Below are positions 7,801 through 15,445 of a stretch of 32,355 bases of DNA, in pieces; within the stretch, counting starts at the first letter, position 1; every line of letters starts with the position of its first letter. The notes beneath the pieces are model-generated. The model was not told the origin of the DNA. It did not search any database and worked only from the letters and a program-made list of their open reading frames with translations. The DNA comes from Bacteroidales bacterium (lineage in GTDB: Bacteria; Bacteroidota; Bacteroidia; Bacteroidales; UBA932): contig JAGCUV010000102.1 in the NCBI GenBank assembly GCA_017962705.1, forward strand, positions 1 to 32,355, read 5' to 3'. A program made the position numbers and the translations under genes.

Positions 7801-9064
7801 GAAATGGACCCTTTTCCTCATTTCGGCGGCGCTGCTGCTGCTGGGATCTTGCAATGAGAATATGGATGGGCGCTATAGCCGTCAGGGCGGACTTTTCCTG
7901 AGCGACCTGGCGCCGGAACTCAATGAAGAACTCAACACCAAGGGCGCTCCGACCCCGTCCGAGTATTATATTTCCGTCCTCAATGAAGACGGGGACGCCG
8001 TGGTCGATCTCCAAGGAACCTTGCTGGAAAACTTGCCGCTTTCCACCCTCAAGGCGCAAGGGAAGGCGCTGAACCTGATGGCCGGCAATTATTCCGTCGC
8101 GGCCCGTACGGCCGAGTCCGTCCCGGTGGCCGGATTTGATTGTCCTGTCTATGCGGGCGAGGTTCCCGTGACTGTCGTGGCGGGCGAGACCACCACTCCC
8201 GGGCAGATTACCTGCAAATTGGCCCAGTGCAAAGTGACCATCGAATACGACGACCAGCTGCTTGCCGGTATGACCGGTCCGGGCAATGCCAAAGTGGAGG
8301 TGACGGCCGGCAGTCCGTTGGATTTCCCCATCCAATACGCGAACAGCAAGGCGGCTCCCGAGACGAGGGCCGGCTATTTCTCCCTGCCTTCCGAATCTTC
8401 CTCGATGATTGTGAGCGTCACGGCTGTCATCGGAGGCAAGAGTCTCAAGATGTCCAAGGCTTTCACCGGTATCAAGGCGGCCCAGTGGCGTCAAATCACC
8501 CTGATTCCGATGGTCAATCCCGAAGGAACGGCCACCTTTGATGTCCGCATCAACGGCTATGTGGACGACGGGGAGTTGCTTTCCTATTCGCTCGCTCCGG
8601 CAGAAGAGGTCATCGGGACCGACCCGAAAGCGCCCACGGGAGACGGCGGCATCACCCTCGACTTTGCCGAAGATTGCACGATGTTCGACGACTTGAAGAA
8701 TATCGTGGTTCCCGACCCGGCCGTGAAACAGATGGATCTGCGCCTGGTGGCCGTTGTTCCGAACGGCGTGAAGAAATTCACCGTTCATATCGAGACCAAC
8801 AATCCCGCCTTCCAGAGCGCTTTGGCTGTGGCTGGCGGTGCGGATCTCGATTTGATTAATCCTTCCGCCGATGCTGCTGTCATCTTCGAGGTGGTCCCTT
8901 TCCCGCATGGCGCCGACCTGGTCGGCCAGACAAGGGTGAATTTCGATTTGGGCGCCGCCCAGGGACCGATTTATGGCTTTGAAGGAAGGCACACCTTCTA
9001 TATGACTGTGACGGACCTGAAAGGGTGCAAAAAAACCATTGAGGTTTCGATGGTAATTGGATAG
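7793..9064 (+). CDS. DUF4493-family lipoprotein (medium form)
   Basis: This is a 423-residue lipoprotein with lipobox LGSC (Cys20). Residues about 45-200 repeat the DUF4493 layout of the preceding gene (YYISVLNEDGD, LMAGNYSVAART, a CPVYAGEVPVTVVAGE segment, CKVTIEYDDQLL). The remaining 220 residues form a beta-rich extension ending FYMTVTDLKGCKKTIEVSMVIG. I start at the ATG at 7793, which lies 9 nt after a GGAGG sequence (7779-7783). This is one of the few clear Shine-Dalgarno sites in the window and it sits inside the previous gene. The open frame extends further upstream but lacks a signal peptide there. The role is unknown and is inferred to be a surface subunit with its neighbours. Confidence 0.78.
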   Translation: MNKKWTLFLISAALLLLGSCNENMDGRYSRQGGLFLSDLAPELNEELNTKGAPTPSEYYISVLNEDGDAVVDLQGTLLENLPLSTLKAQGKALNLMAGNYSVAARTAESVPVAGFDCPVYAGEVPVTVVAGETTTPGQITCKLAQCKVTIEYDDQLLAGMTGPGNAKVEVTAGSPLDFPIQYANSKAAPETRAGYFSLPSESSSMIVSVTAVIGGKSLKMSKAFTGIKAAQWRQITLIPMVNPEGTATFDVRINGYVDDGELLSYSLAPAEEVIGTDPKAPTGDGGITLDFAEDCTMFDDLKNIVVPDPAVKQMDLRLVAVVPNGVKKFTVHIETNNPAFQSALAVAGGADLDLINPSADAAVIFEVVPFPHGADLVGQTRVNFDLGAAQGPIYGFEGRHTFYMTVTDLKGCKKTIEVSMVIG

Positions 9065-9071
9065 TGACCGT

Positions 9072-10913
9072 ATGAAAAGATTTTTCTTTCTACTCGTTGC
9101 GTTGCTGCTTCTCTCCTGTGCCAAGGAGGCCCCGGAGCAGAAGGGAGGTGTCGGCTCGCTTTCCCTGGCCGTCAAACTGCCCGAAGCTCAGGATACAAAG
9201 GCTGCCCTGACCTCGGAACAACTGCTCGCCAGCGCGCGAGTAAATATTTATTACGCCGACTTTTCCGGTCTGGTGCGTTCGTATCGCTACGACCAGGCTC
9301 TCGAGACGATTTATCTGCCGGCCGGCTCCTACCGCGTGGATGTGGAGGCTGGCGAGATGGTGCAGGACAGCCCCGCCAACCCCTCTCTCGAGCAGAAAAG
9401 TTATGCCGGCAGCAAGGAGTTCACCATTACGGGCAACCAGACGACTCAGGTGACCGTCGAGGCGGGTTGCAGCAATGTGATTGCCAGTATGTTGTTTGAC
9501 AATACCCTGGCCAAGTATTTCGAGGCGGGATATTCCCTGACCCTTTCCTTGAACGGAGAGGCCCGGGAGGGACGGACCGTGTATCCGGCGTCTGCCGTTA
9601 CCTTATCCGCCTCGGATGCCGGGAAGGAGTTCTTCTATCTGACGGACGGACTGGATGACGCCTCGCTCGCCTGGTCCTTTGCCGGCGTGTTGAAAAAAGA
9701 CGGTTCTTCTTTTACCAAAACGGGAACGATTGCGGCCGTTGAAGCGGGTAAGAAATATGAATTGACGCTCAAATATGTAGCCAAGGATGGTTCCATCGGG
9801 GTCGGCTTCGATATTGTCGTCGATGCCGGCGAAGAAAAATTTGATGAGATTGTAATTTTTGAACCGGTTGCGACCGGCATCACCGGTTCGGAGGATTATG
9901 AAATCTGGGCGCGTCGCATCATTGTGCATGCCGAGGTGGATGCTGCAGATTATGACAGTCCCTCGGATGTGACTTTCGAATACGCCAAGAGCGGCAGTTC
10001 CAGCTGGACGGCGGTGTCTTCCACGAAGAACGCAGAGGGCGGTTTCGATGCCACGCTGACCGGACTCACGCCGGCTACAAAATATGCTTATCGCCTGCTG
10101 GTCAAAGGAAAAGTGGTCGGCGACGCGGCGGAAATCACCTCGGCCGCCGCTCCCAATGTCCCCAACGCGAGTTTTGAATATACGACCGACGCGGGTAAAT
10201 ACAAGGAATGGTACAGTTCGTCCGCTCCCAATGCTGCGGATCGTACGGCCTGGTGGGGTTCGGGCAACGGCAGTAAGGTTATGGGTATTGAAGGATCCGC
10301 CGACATGGGCTATGTTATCTGCGAACCCTCCAGTGATCACGCGGACGGCAGCCAGTCGGCTTGTCTGGTGTCCCAGTATGCGGTGGTCAAGTTTGCGGCG
10401 GGCAACCTGTTTACGGGCTATTTCGGCGGTCTGGTGGGTACCAAGGGCGGTATCGTCTATTACGGCCGTCCGTTCACGGCCCGTCCCTCCAAACTGAAGG
10501 TCTGGCTCAAGTATTCTACGGGCAATGTCAACCGCGAGGATAGCTATCCCTCTTCCGGAGAATATCCCAAGAAGGGCAGTCCCGACTGGGCGCGAATTTA
10601 TGTAGCCCTCGGCAACTGGGACTACAAGAAGTATGCGGGAACGAAGGATTGTCCGGTCAAAATCAATACGACGGACAAGTCCACTTTCTATAACTACAAG
10701 ACGATGGACGGTTCCATTGCCTACGGGGAAATGATTCTGAAAGGTTCCAACGGAGGTTGGAAGGAATATACCATCAGTCTGAATTACAGCAAGACGAATG
10801 TGATTCCTACCCACATCATCATCTCTTGTGCCTCCAGTATGCTGGGCGACTACTTCACCGGTTGCGACAGCAGCAAGTTGTGGGTGGATAAAATGGAACT
10901 GGTTTATGAGTAA
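9072..10913 (+). CDS. DUF4493-PCMD two-module lipoprotein
   Basis: This is a 613-residue lipoprotein with lipobox LLSC (Cys16). It appears to have three parts: a DUF4493-type domain (about 25-250, with SARVNIYYADFSG, YLPAGSYRVDVEAG and SNVIASMLFDN), a fibronectin III-like stretch (about 280-360, ending near LTPATKYAYRLLVKG), and a C-terminal PCMD module (about 364-613). The PCMD part shows PNASFEY, AWWGSGNGSK, FAAGNLFTGYFGG, YGRPFTARPSKLKVWLKY and the end SSMLGDYFTG..LWVDKMELVY. PCMD means 'putative carbohydrate metabolism domain', but no catalytic site is established and binding is as likely. The start is the ATG at 9072; a TTG at 9057 is less likely. The 3' end overlaps the next gene by 8 bp. 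A second PCMD protein lies at 12410. Confidence 0.82.
   Translation: MKRFFFLLVALLLLSCAKEAPEQKGGVGSLSLAVKLPEAQDTKAALTSEQLLASARVNIYYADFSGLVRSYRYDQALETIYLPAGSYRVDVEAGEMVQDSPANPSLEQKSYAGSKEFTITGNQTTQVTVEAGCSNVIASMLFDNTLAKYFEAGYSLTLSLNGEAREGRTVYPASAVTLSASDAGKEFFYLTDGLDDASLAWSFAGVLKKDGSSFTKTGTIAAVEAGKKYELTLKYVAKDGSIGVGFDIVVDAGEEKFDEIVIFEPVATGITGSEDYEIWARRIIVHAEVDAADYDSPSDVTFEYAKSGSSSWTAVSSTKNAEGGFDATLTGLTPATKYAYRLLVKGKVVGDAAEITSAAAPNVPNASFEYTTDAGKYKEWYSSSAPNAADRTAWWGSGNGSKVMGIEGSADMGYVICEPSSDHADGSQSACLVSQYAVVKFAAGNLFTGYFGGLVGTKGGIVYYGRPFTARPSKLKVWLKYSTGNVNREDSYPSSGEYPKKGSPDWARIYVALGNWDYKKYAGTKDCPVKINTTDKSTFYNYKTMDGSIAYGEMILKGSNGGWKEYTISLNYSKTNVIPTHIIISCASSMLGDYFTGCDSSKLWVDKMELVYE
10251..10487 (+). 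repeat. PCMD core, copy 1 of a diverged duplication
   Basis: This part of the DUF4493-PCMD gene is closely similar in DNA and protein to 13382-13621. By hand alignment about 62 of 79 residues are identical, with one single-residue gap. The best-conserved parts encode WWGSGNGSK, GSADMGYVIC and AVVKFAAGNLF. Confidence 0.8.
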
Positions 10914-11643
10914 AAGAGTCTTTCTTTTGTTGGCGGCCGTTCTCGTGGCTTTTCCCCTGGCGGCGCAGATGAACTGCGACCGGGGCTATGTCCTGAAGGA
11001 CAACCCGGTCAAGATGGTTCGCAAAGGCGGCTGGATGCTGGGCGGTACCGTCGGTTTTACGGGCAGCACCTCCGACAACCGGCAGGTCCTCATTGTCAAC
11101 GGCATTACCGGCCGTCTGTACAACATTGACGTCAGTCCCCGTTTCTGCTATATGATCGGGGACAATATGGGCGTCGGCTTCGGTTTCACCTACCGCCGCA
11201 ATTTCTTCAATGCTGCTTCGGCCAGCCTCTCGATGGAAGGGCTGGACCTGAATGTCAAGAATTATTATCTGGACAATCACAGTTATCTGGGTTCGGTGTT
11301 CTATCGCTATTACATTCCTTTCGGTTCGGGTCGTTTCGGGGCTTACGCGGACGCGGAACTCTCGTTGGGCGGCCGTCAGCACCGGATGATGGACAACCAT
11401 TCGGTGGATGAGAAGGGGACCTACGGCGTGGGCTTCCAAGGGTCGCTTGGGGCTTATGCGGGCGTGATGGCCTTCTTCACCAGCCACTTTGCAATGGATC
11501 TGCGGGTCGGGCTGCTTTCCTTGAATTATTCCACGGAAAAACAAACGCACAATCAGGTGGCGACGGGTACGGATCACGCATATTCCGGCCACTTTATGAT
11601 TGATTTGCTGGCGTTGCGTTTCGGTATGTATTATTATTTGTAA
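10906..11643 (+). CDS. Small outer-membrane beta-barrel protein 1
   Basis: This 245-residue protein has a cleavable signal peptide (MSKRVFLLLAAVLVAFPLAAQ). The rest alternates amphipathic strands rich in Gly, Tyr and Phe (GGWMLGGTVGF, GVGFGFTYRR, YLGSVFYRYYIPF, FGAYADAELSLGG) and ends in a strand finishing FGMYYYL, with an aromatic residue near the C-terminus as in outer-membrane barrels. The size fits an 8- to 10-strand barrel. The ATG at 10906 lies inside the last codons of the PCMD gene, which implies coupled translation. It is paired with a similar barrel directly downstream. I infer that it anchors or helps export the neighbouring lipoproteins; this is not shown by any motif. Confidence 0.75.
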   Translation: MSKRVFLLLAAVLVAFPLAAQMNCDRGYVLKDNPVKMVRKGGWMLGGTVGFTGSTSDNRQVLIVNGITGRLYNIDVSPRFCYMIGDNMGVGFGFTYRRNFFNAASASLSMEGLDLNVKNYYLDNHSYLGSVFYRYYIPFGSGRFGAYADAELSLGGRQHRMMDNHSVDEKGTYGVGFQGSLGAYAGVMAFFTSHFAMDLRVGLLSLNYSTEKQTHNQVATGTDHAYSGHFMIDLLALRFGMYYYL

Positions 11644-11647
11644 GGCC

Positions 11648-12406
11648 ATGAAAAAAACGATACTGATTTTCTTTTTTGCACTGATGGCCTTTACGGCGCA
11701 GGCCGGCCAGCCGGGCAATATCCGGAAGATGGGCGAGGTGATCGGTACGGACGCCTCCCAAGCCTCCGGTCGCAGTTTTCCCAAACGCCTCTTTTCCGCC
11801 AAAGGAAGCTGGGGCCTCGGGCTGGACGGCGTGTATCTGGGTGCCAAAGGCAGCGACAGCAATCTGATGATGTTGCTGACCGGCATCAACGGCGGTTTCT
11901 CTTTCGGCCGTGTGGCTCCGATGCTTACCTATACTTACGCAGACAACCTTGCCGTGGGGTTCCGCTTCACCTATATGGGGGCGAAGGGCAATATCGACAG
12001 TGCGACGGCCCTCGGCCTGGCGGATTTGAACATGGATCTGAGCGGCATCGGCCTGCGCCTCAATGCTTACAGCGCCTCCGTCTTTCACCGCAATTGGTTC
12101 GGCTTGGATGACAAAGGCCGCTTCGGCATCTACCTGGATGCGGCGCTGACTTATCAGCATTTGCGCGCGGAAACTTCTTATTATGGGATTTCACATCGGG
12201 CCGCTTTGTCCTTCAGCCCCGGTTTCGAGGCTTTTGTGATGAATTTCCTTTCGCTCAACCTCTCCATCGGATTGGCGAGCGTTTATTATGAGTTTTCCAC
12301 TGTATACGACAAGTCCTGGCAGCGTACCGGAAGTTCCAACGGCTTCCATGCGGGCACGGGCTTGAGCGTATTGGACATTAATTTCGGATTAACTTTCTAC
12401 TTGTAG
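11648..12406 (+). CDS. Small outer-membrane beta-barrel protein 2
   Basis: This is a 252-residue protein with signal peptide MKKTILIFFFALMAFTAQA. It is followed by a barrel-like strand pattern (GSWGLGLDGVYLG, GRVAPMLTYTYADNLAVGFRFTYMG, FGIYLDAALTYQHL) and the end INFGLTFYL. Its layout parallels the preceding gene (a 'G.G..G' first strand, a DN..VGF.FTY strand, a GRFG.Y.DA strand, a similar last strand), so the two are probably an old tandem duplication. It begins 4 nt after the previous stop and ends 3 nt before the next start. It is probably in the outer membrane; its function is unknown. Confidence 0.75.
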   Translation: MKKTILIFFFALMAFTAQAGQPGNIRKMGEVIGTDASQASGRSFPKRLFSAKGSWGLGLDGVYLGAKGSDSNLMMLLTGINGGFSFGRVAPMLTYTYADNLAVGFRFTYMGAKGNIDSATALGLADLNMDLSGIGLRLNAYSASVFHRNWFGLDDKGRFGIYLDAALTYQHLRAETSYYGISHRAALSFSPGFEAFVMNFLSLNLSIGLASVYYEFSTVYDKSWQRTGSSNGFHAGTGLSVLDINFGLTFYL

Positions 12407-12409
12407 TTC

Positions 12410-14053
12410 GTGAAGTTCTTTTCGCTCATACGGAATTTGGGAGTCGTGGCGGTGCTATTTTCGCTGCTGACGGCTTGTTTCAAGAACGATATGCCGTACC
12501 CTTATGTGGCCGGCACCATCGCGGAGATGGATGTGGAGGGCGCCCTTTCCTGTGAGATTGATGTGGCGCGCAATACGGTCACCTTGCAGATGGACGAGAC
12601 GGTGGATATGAGCAAGGTCCGCATCCGTTCCGTTCGTTTTGGCGAGGAACAGACCTGGCCGGAGACGGCTATTGAGGGTGTCCACGACCTGCGCGAGCCG
12701 ATGTATGTCATTCTCGGGACCTACGACACCCAGCGTTATCGCTGGAAAATCGAGGCCAAACAGGCCATCGAGCGGGGGATGACGGTGGGCAGCCAGATAG
12801 GAAAGACGGTCATCGATGAAAAGAACCTGCGCGTGCTGCTGACGGTGAGCAAGTCCGTTACGCTGACTTATCTGCAGGTGGAAAGCGTCAAACTGGGGCC
12901 TAAGGGTATTACGACCTATGATAAGGACTTGACGGCCATCCATAACTTCAAAGAACCGATTCAGGTACAGGTGAGTTATCACAACGTGACTCAGGTGTGG
13001 ACGATTTATGCCCAGACTTCCGACAAAAATGTGGTGGTGGATCGGGTGAGCCCCCGCACGCGCAAGGCCTGGATTGAGGCCAGCGGTCTGGCAGGCCAGC
13101 GCAATGGCGTCCGTTATCGCCTTCCAGGCGAAACGGAGTGGAAAGAAGCCGACAGCCTGGTGGTGGACGGCGGCAGTTTCCAAGCGCTGCTCGACACGCT
13201 CCTGCCTCTGACGACTTACGAATATTTGGCCTATACGGGCGAGGAAGAGACCGATCCGGAGACTTTTACGACTGAAGATGAACAGACCGTTCCCAACGGA
13301 AGTTTCGAATATGCGACTAATGTAGGGAAATACTTTGAGTGGTATGACGCCTCCGCGCCCGATGAGTCTGCCCGGACGGTCTGGTGGGGTTCCGGCAACG
13401 GCAGCAAGGCGATGGGCATCGACGGCTCCGCCGATATGGGTTATGTGATTTGCAAGCCGGATGAAGAACAATTCGTGACGGGTTCCCGCTCGGCTTGCCT
13501 GGTGTCCCAGTGGGCGGTGGTCAAGTTTGCGGCCGGCAACCTGTTCTCGGGCTATTTCGCCGGCCTGGTGGGCACGACCGGCGGCAAGGTCAATTACGGT
13601 CGTCCCTTCACCCATCGTCCCGATTCGCTCAAATGCATGGTCAAGTACCACTGCGGTCCGGTCAACCGTATCGGCGAATCTTGTCCGTACCCGATTACGC
13701 CCGGGCAGAATGACGAGGGGCAGGTCTTCGTCGCGTTGGGCAACTGGGATTATAAGAAATATGGCGGCACGCAGGCTTGTCCCATCCAGGTCAACACCAC
13801 CGATATGACGACCAAGTTCAATCCGAACGGGGATGCGGTCATTGCCTACGGGGAATATACTTTGAATCATTCCACCGTTTCAGAAAGCGGGGAAGAGCAG
13901 TGGATTGAAGTATCGGTTCCTTTCGTTTATAAGGATAATTTTACGCTTCCTACGCACATTGTCATTTCTTTCGCATCCAGTCGCCTGGGTGATTATTTCA
14001 CCGGTTCCGACCAGAGTGTGATGTGGGTGGATGACGTGCGTTTTGTCTATTAA
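12410..14053 (+). CDS. PCMD-domain lipoprotein with two N-terminal beta repeats
   Basis: This is a 547-residue lipoprotein starting with GTG at 12410, 3 nt after the barrel stop; no ATG gives a signal peptide. The lipobox is LTAC (Cys23). Two similar beta-sandwich repeats follow (about 40-120 and 125-205), each with a VTL/VLLTVS strand, 'V.SV..G', 'HDLREP/HNFKEP' and a closing W.I.A strand. Next come a fibronectin-like segment and a PCMD module (about 295-547) closely matching the one in the gene at 9072. The match includes WWGSGNGSK, VVKFAAGNLFSGYFAG, NYGRPFTHRP, VALGNWDYKKYGGT and SRLGDYFTGSDQSVMWVDDVRFVY. It is the last gene of the block. Carbohydrate or peptide binding on the surface is plausible but not shown. 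Confidence 0.82.
   Translation: MKFFSLIRNLGVVAVLFSLLTACFKNDMPYPYVAGTIAEMDVEGALSCEIDVARNTVTLQMDETVDMSKVRIRSVRFGEEQTWPETAIEGVHDLREPMYVILGTYDTQRYRWKIEAKQAIERGMTVGSQIGKTVIDEKNLRVLLTVSKSVTLTYLQVESVKLGPKGITTYDKDLTAIHNFKEPIQVQVSYHNVTQVWTIYAQTSDKNVVVDRVSPRTRKAWIEASGLAGQRNGVRYRLPGETEWKEADSLVVDGGSFQALLDTLLPLTTYEYLAYTGEEETDPETFTTEDEQTVPNGSFEYATNVGKYFEWYDASAPDESARTVWWGSGNGSKAMGIDGSADMGYVICKPDEEQFVTGSRSACLVSQWAVVKFAAGNLFSGYFAGLVGTTGGKVNYGRPFTHRPDSLKCMVKYHCGPVNRIGESCPYPITPGQNDEGQVFVALGNWDYKKYGGTQACPIQVNTTDMTTKFNPNGDAVIAYGEYTLNHSTVSESGEEQWIEVSVPFVYKDNFTLPTHIVISFASSRLGDYFTGSDQSVMWVDDVRFVY
13382..13621 (+). repeat. PCMD core, copy 2 of a diverged duplication
   Basis: This is the partner of 10251-10487, in the same orientation and about 3.1 kb away. 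The two barrel genes and the beta-repeat half of this gene lie between the copies. Confidence 0.8.
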
Positions 14054-14055
14054 GG

Positions 14056-14076
14056 AAGCCCGGTCGGGCCGGGCTT
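14056..14076. terminator. Hairpin between the envelope block and the DUF1573 gene
   Basis: A perfect 8-bp stem (AAGCCCGG / CCGGGCTT) with a 5-nt loop begins 3 nt after the last PCMD gene. It overlaps the stop codon of the convergent DUF1573 gene. The U-tract is weak on both sides. It could serve both directions. Confidence 0.6.
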
Positions 14077-15193
14077 ATTCGATCCAGCCTGAGATAAAGA
14101 CATCCGCCAGCGGGCGGAGGGGGGAGTTGGTGACCAGACGCAATTGCAACAGCGTCTCTCCTTTGGGGAGGGAGCCTGTGTCGAACCGAACGGTCAGCGT
14201 GGCGCTCTCCCCGGGTTGAAGGATGGGGTTGCCATTTTCTCTTTTACTGTCGGCATCGGGGCGGATTTCGTAGTTGACGACCCCTTCGTCAGCATCAATT
14301 TTGTAAATTTCCAGCGGAGCTTTACCGGTATTGCTGAAAGAAAAACCAGTTTCTATGGTTTTTCCTGAACGGGCTTTCCCGAAGGCGTATGTGGACTGTT
14401 TGAAGGTGATGCGCGGGCCGTTGCGTTTTTCTTCCGGACTCAACCGGGAAGCGTTCATCTGCGTCACGGCTTGGATGTTCAGGCTCTCTTTGGCGGAGCG
14501 GCCGTCGATGACGGGGGTCAGCAAATAACTGTTTTTCCCCCAAAGTCGGGCGTCGCTGCTCAAGGTGAAGTCCACGCGGACGCTTTGGCGGGCGGGAACG
14601 GTTAAGGGAAGGTTGTGGAGCTTCACCTGCCTGGGTGTGTTGCTGAAATCCAGGGTGACGGGTTTGTCCGTGAGATTGGCGAGCAGGAAACATTCGCTAC
14701 GCTGTCCTCCCTGCTCCAGGACACCTCCCTTGATTTCCGGACTTTTGACGCCTAACTTTCCGCCCAATACGTGGGTGTATACTTCTTCCAGTACGATGGG
14801 CTTGTCGTGGCAGACACCGCGAACCCGCAGAACGCACGAACGCTCGCTGCAGGATAGGAAAACGCTGGCGCTTTTGTCAAAAGGGAAGGCCCCTTCATCG
14901 TTTTTGTAGGTAATGGTGACGCTGCCTGTCTGCCCGGGCTGGATGGACCGGGTGGTCCATTGGGCGGTAGTGCAGCCGCAGGAGGTGGTGACGCGGTCAA
15001 TCAGGATGGGCTTCTGTCCGTCGTTGCGTAAGGTGAAAGCGCAGGAGACGGGGCCGCTGTTCAATACGATATCGCCAAAATCATAGACCGTCCGATCCAC
15101 GCTCACGCCTTTGCAAAGTTGTTCCCAGGCTCGTCCGGGGAAGGGTACCAACAAGAACGCCAGCAGGGCGGTCAACCCAAAAATCCGTTTCAT
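14075..15193 (-). CDS. DUF1573-domain exported protein
   Basis: This is a 372-residue protein with an N-terminal signal peptide (MKRIFGLTALLAFLLVPFPGRA). Two immunoglobulin-like DUF1573 domains are visible. The first (about 32-130) has the pattern YDFGDI..G.V...F.LRNDGQKPI.I and the hallmark SCGCT (residues 71-75). The second is at the C-terminus (about 265-372: YAFGKARSGKTIETGFSFSNTGKAPLEI..). There the CGC is replaced by DADEG, so only the first domain keeps the cysteines. I start at the ATG at 15193; the longer open frame has no signal peptide. DUF1573 proteins are common in Bacteroidota, and their function is unknown. The -7 box at 15220-15227 probably drives it alone. Confidence 0.85.
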   Translation of the reverse strand: MKRIFGLTALLAFLLVPFPGRAWEQLCKGVSVDRTVYDFGDIVLNSGPVSCAFTLRNDGQKPILIDRVTTSCGCTTAQWTTRSIQPGQTGSVTITYKNDEGAFPFDKSASVFLSCSERSCVLRVRGVCHDKPIVLEEVYTHVLGGKLGVKSPEIKGGVLEQGGQRSECFLLANLTDKPVTLDFSNTPRQVKLHNLPLTVPARQSVRVDFTLSSDARLWGKNSYLLTPVIDGRSAKESLNIQAVTQMNASRLSPEEKRNGPRITFKQSTYAFGKARSGKTIETGFSFSNTGKAPLEIYKIDADEGVVNYEIRPDADSKRENGNPILQPGESATLTVRFDTGSLPKGETLLQLRLVTNSPLRPLADVFISGWIE

Positions 15194-15219
15194 TTTCTCT
15201 TCAAAAATCTCAATCCTTG

Positions 15220-15227
15220 CAAAGATA
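15220..15227 (-). promoter_or_regulatory. Bacteroidota -7 box for the DUF1573 gene
   Basis: The minus strand reads TATCTTTG (TAnnTTTG), 26 nt upstream of the ATG at 15193. The same box sequence is used before nth's neighbour tRNA-Val, the cyclotransferase and ftsE. Confidence 0.6.
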
Positions 15228-15241
15228 TTCAAAAAATTTGC

Positions 15242-15249
15242 TAATTTTG
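15242..15249 (+). promoter_or_regulatory. Bacteroidota -7 box for the ferredoxin / LysR pair
   Basis: TAATTTTG lies 22 nt upstream of the ferredoxin ATG, with a partial -33 TTG at 15217-15219. It overlaps the promoter region of the divergent DUF1573 gene, so the two could influence each other. Confidence 0.5.
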
Positions 15250-15271
15250 CCTTAACTTTAAAATTTACATT

Positions 15272-15442
15272 ATGGCTTACAAAATTTCTAACGATTGCCA
15301 GGCTTGCGGAACTTGCCAGGGTGAGTGCCCCGCCGGTGCGATTTCTGAAGGTGACATCTATCAGATTGATCCCAATGTTTGCGTAGATTGCGGTACTTGC
15401 GCGGATGCATGCCCCTTCGGCGCGATTTCTCCCGCTGAATAG
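15272..15442 (+). CDS. Small 2[4Fe-4S] ferredoxin
   Basis: This is a complete 56-residue cytoplasmic electron carrier beginning MAYKISNDCQACGTC. Two cluster motifs are present: C-x2-C-x3-C-P in the first half (CQACGTCQGECP) and C-x2-C-x2-C-x3-C-P in the second (CVDCGTCADACP). The first half reads C9, C12, C15, C19, so both motifs supply four cysteines and the protein should hold two [4Fe-4S] clusters. The length is typical of clostridial-type ferredoxins, which are common in anaerobic Bacteroidales. The LysR-like gene starts 3 nt after its TAG, so the two are surely co-transcribed. Identification is secure; the electron partners are unknown. Confidence 0.95.
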   Translation: MAYKISNDCQACGTCQGECPAGAISEGDIYQIDPNVCVDCGTCADACPFGAISPAE

Positions 15443-15445
15443 TCT

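Noticed and set aside
7772-9175. 467-residue frame on the reverse strand
   Set aside because: It lies entirely opposite DUF4493 lipoprotein genes with signal peptides and coupled starts, and shows no recognisable motif; it is a by-product of high GC content.
12455-13870. 471-residue frame on the reverse strand
   Set aside because: It is antisense to a PCMD lipoprotein whose domains are clear, and resembles the mirror frame under the other PCMD copy only because the genes are duplicated.
5222-14053. A polysaccharide utilisation locus
   Set aside because: No SusC-type TonB receptor, SusD, glycoside hydrolase or hybrid sensor is present; the barrels are small and the lipoproteins are of fimbrillin, DUF4493 and PCMD types.
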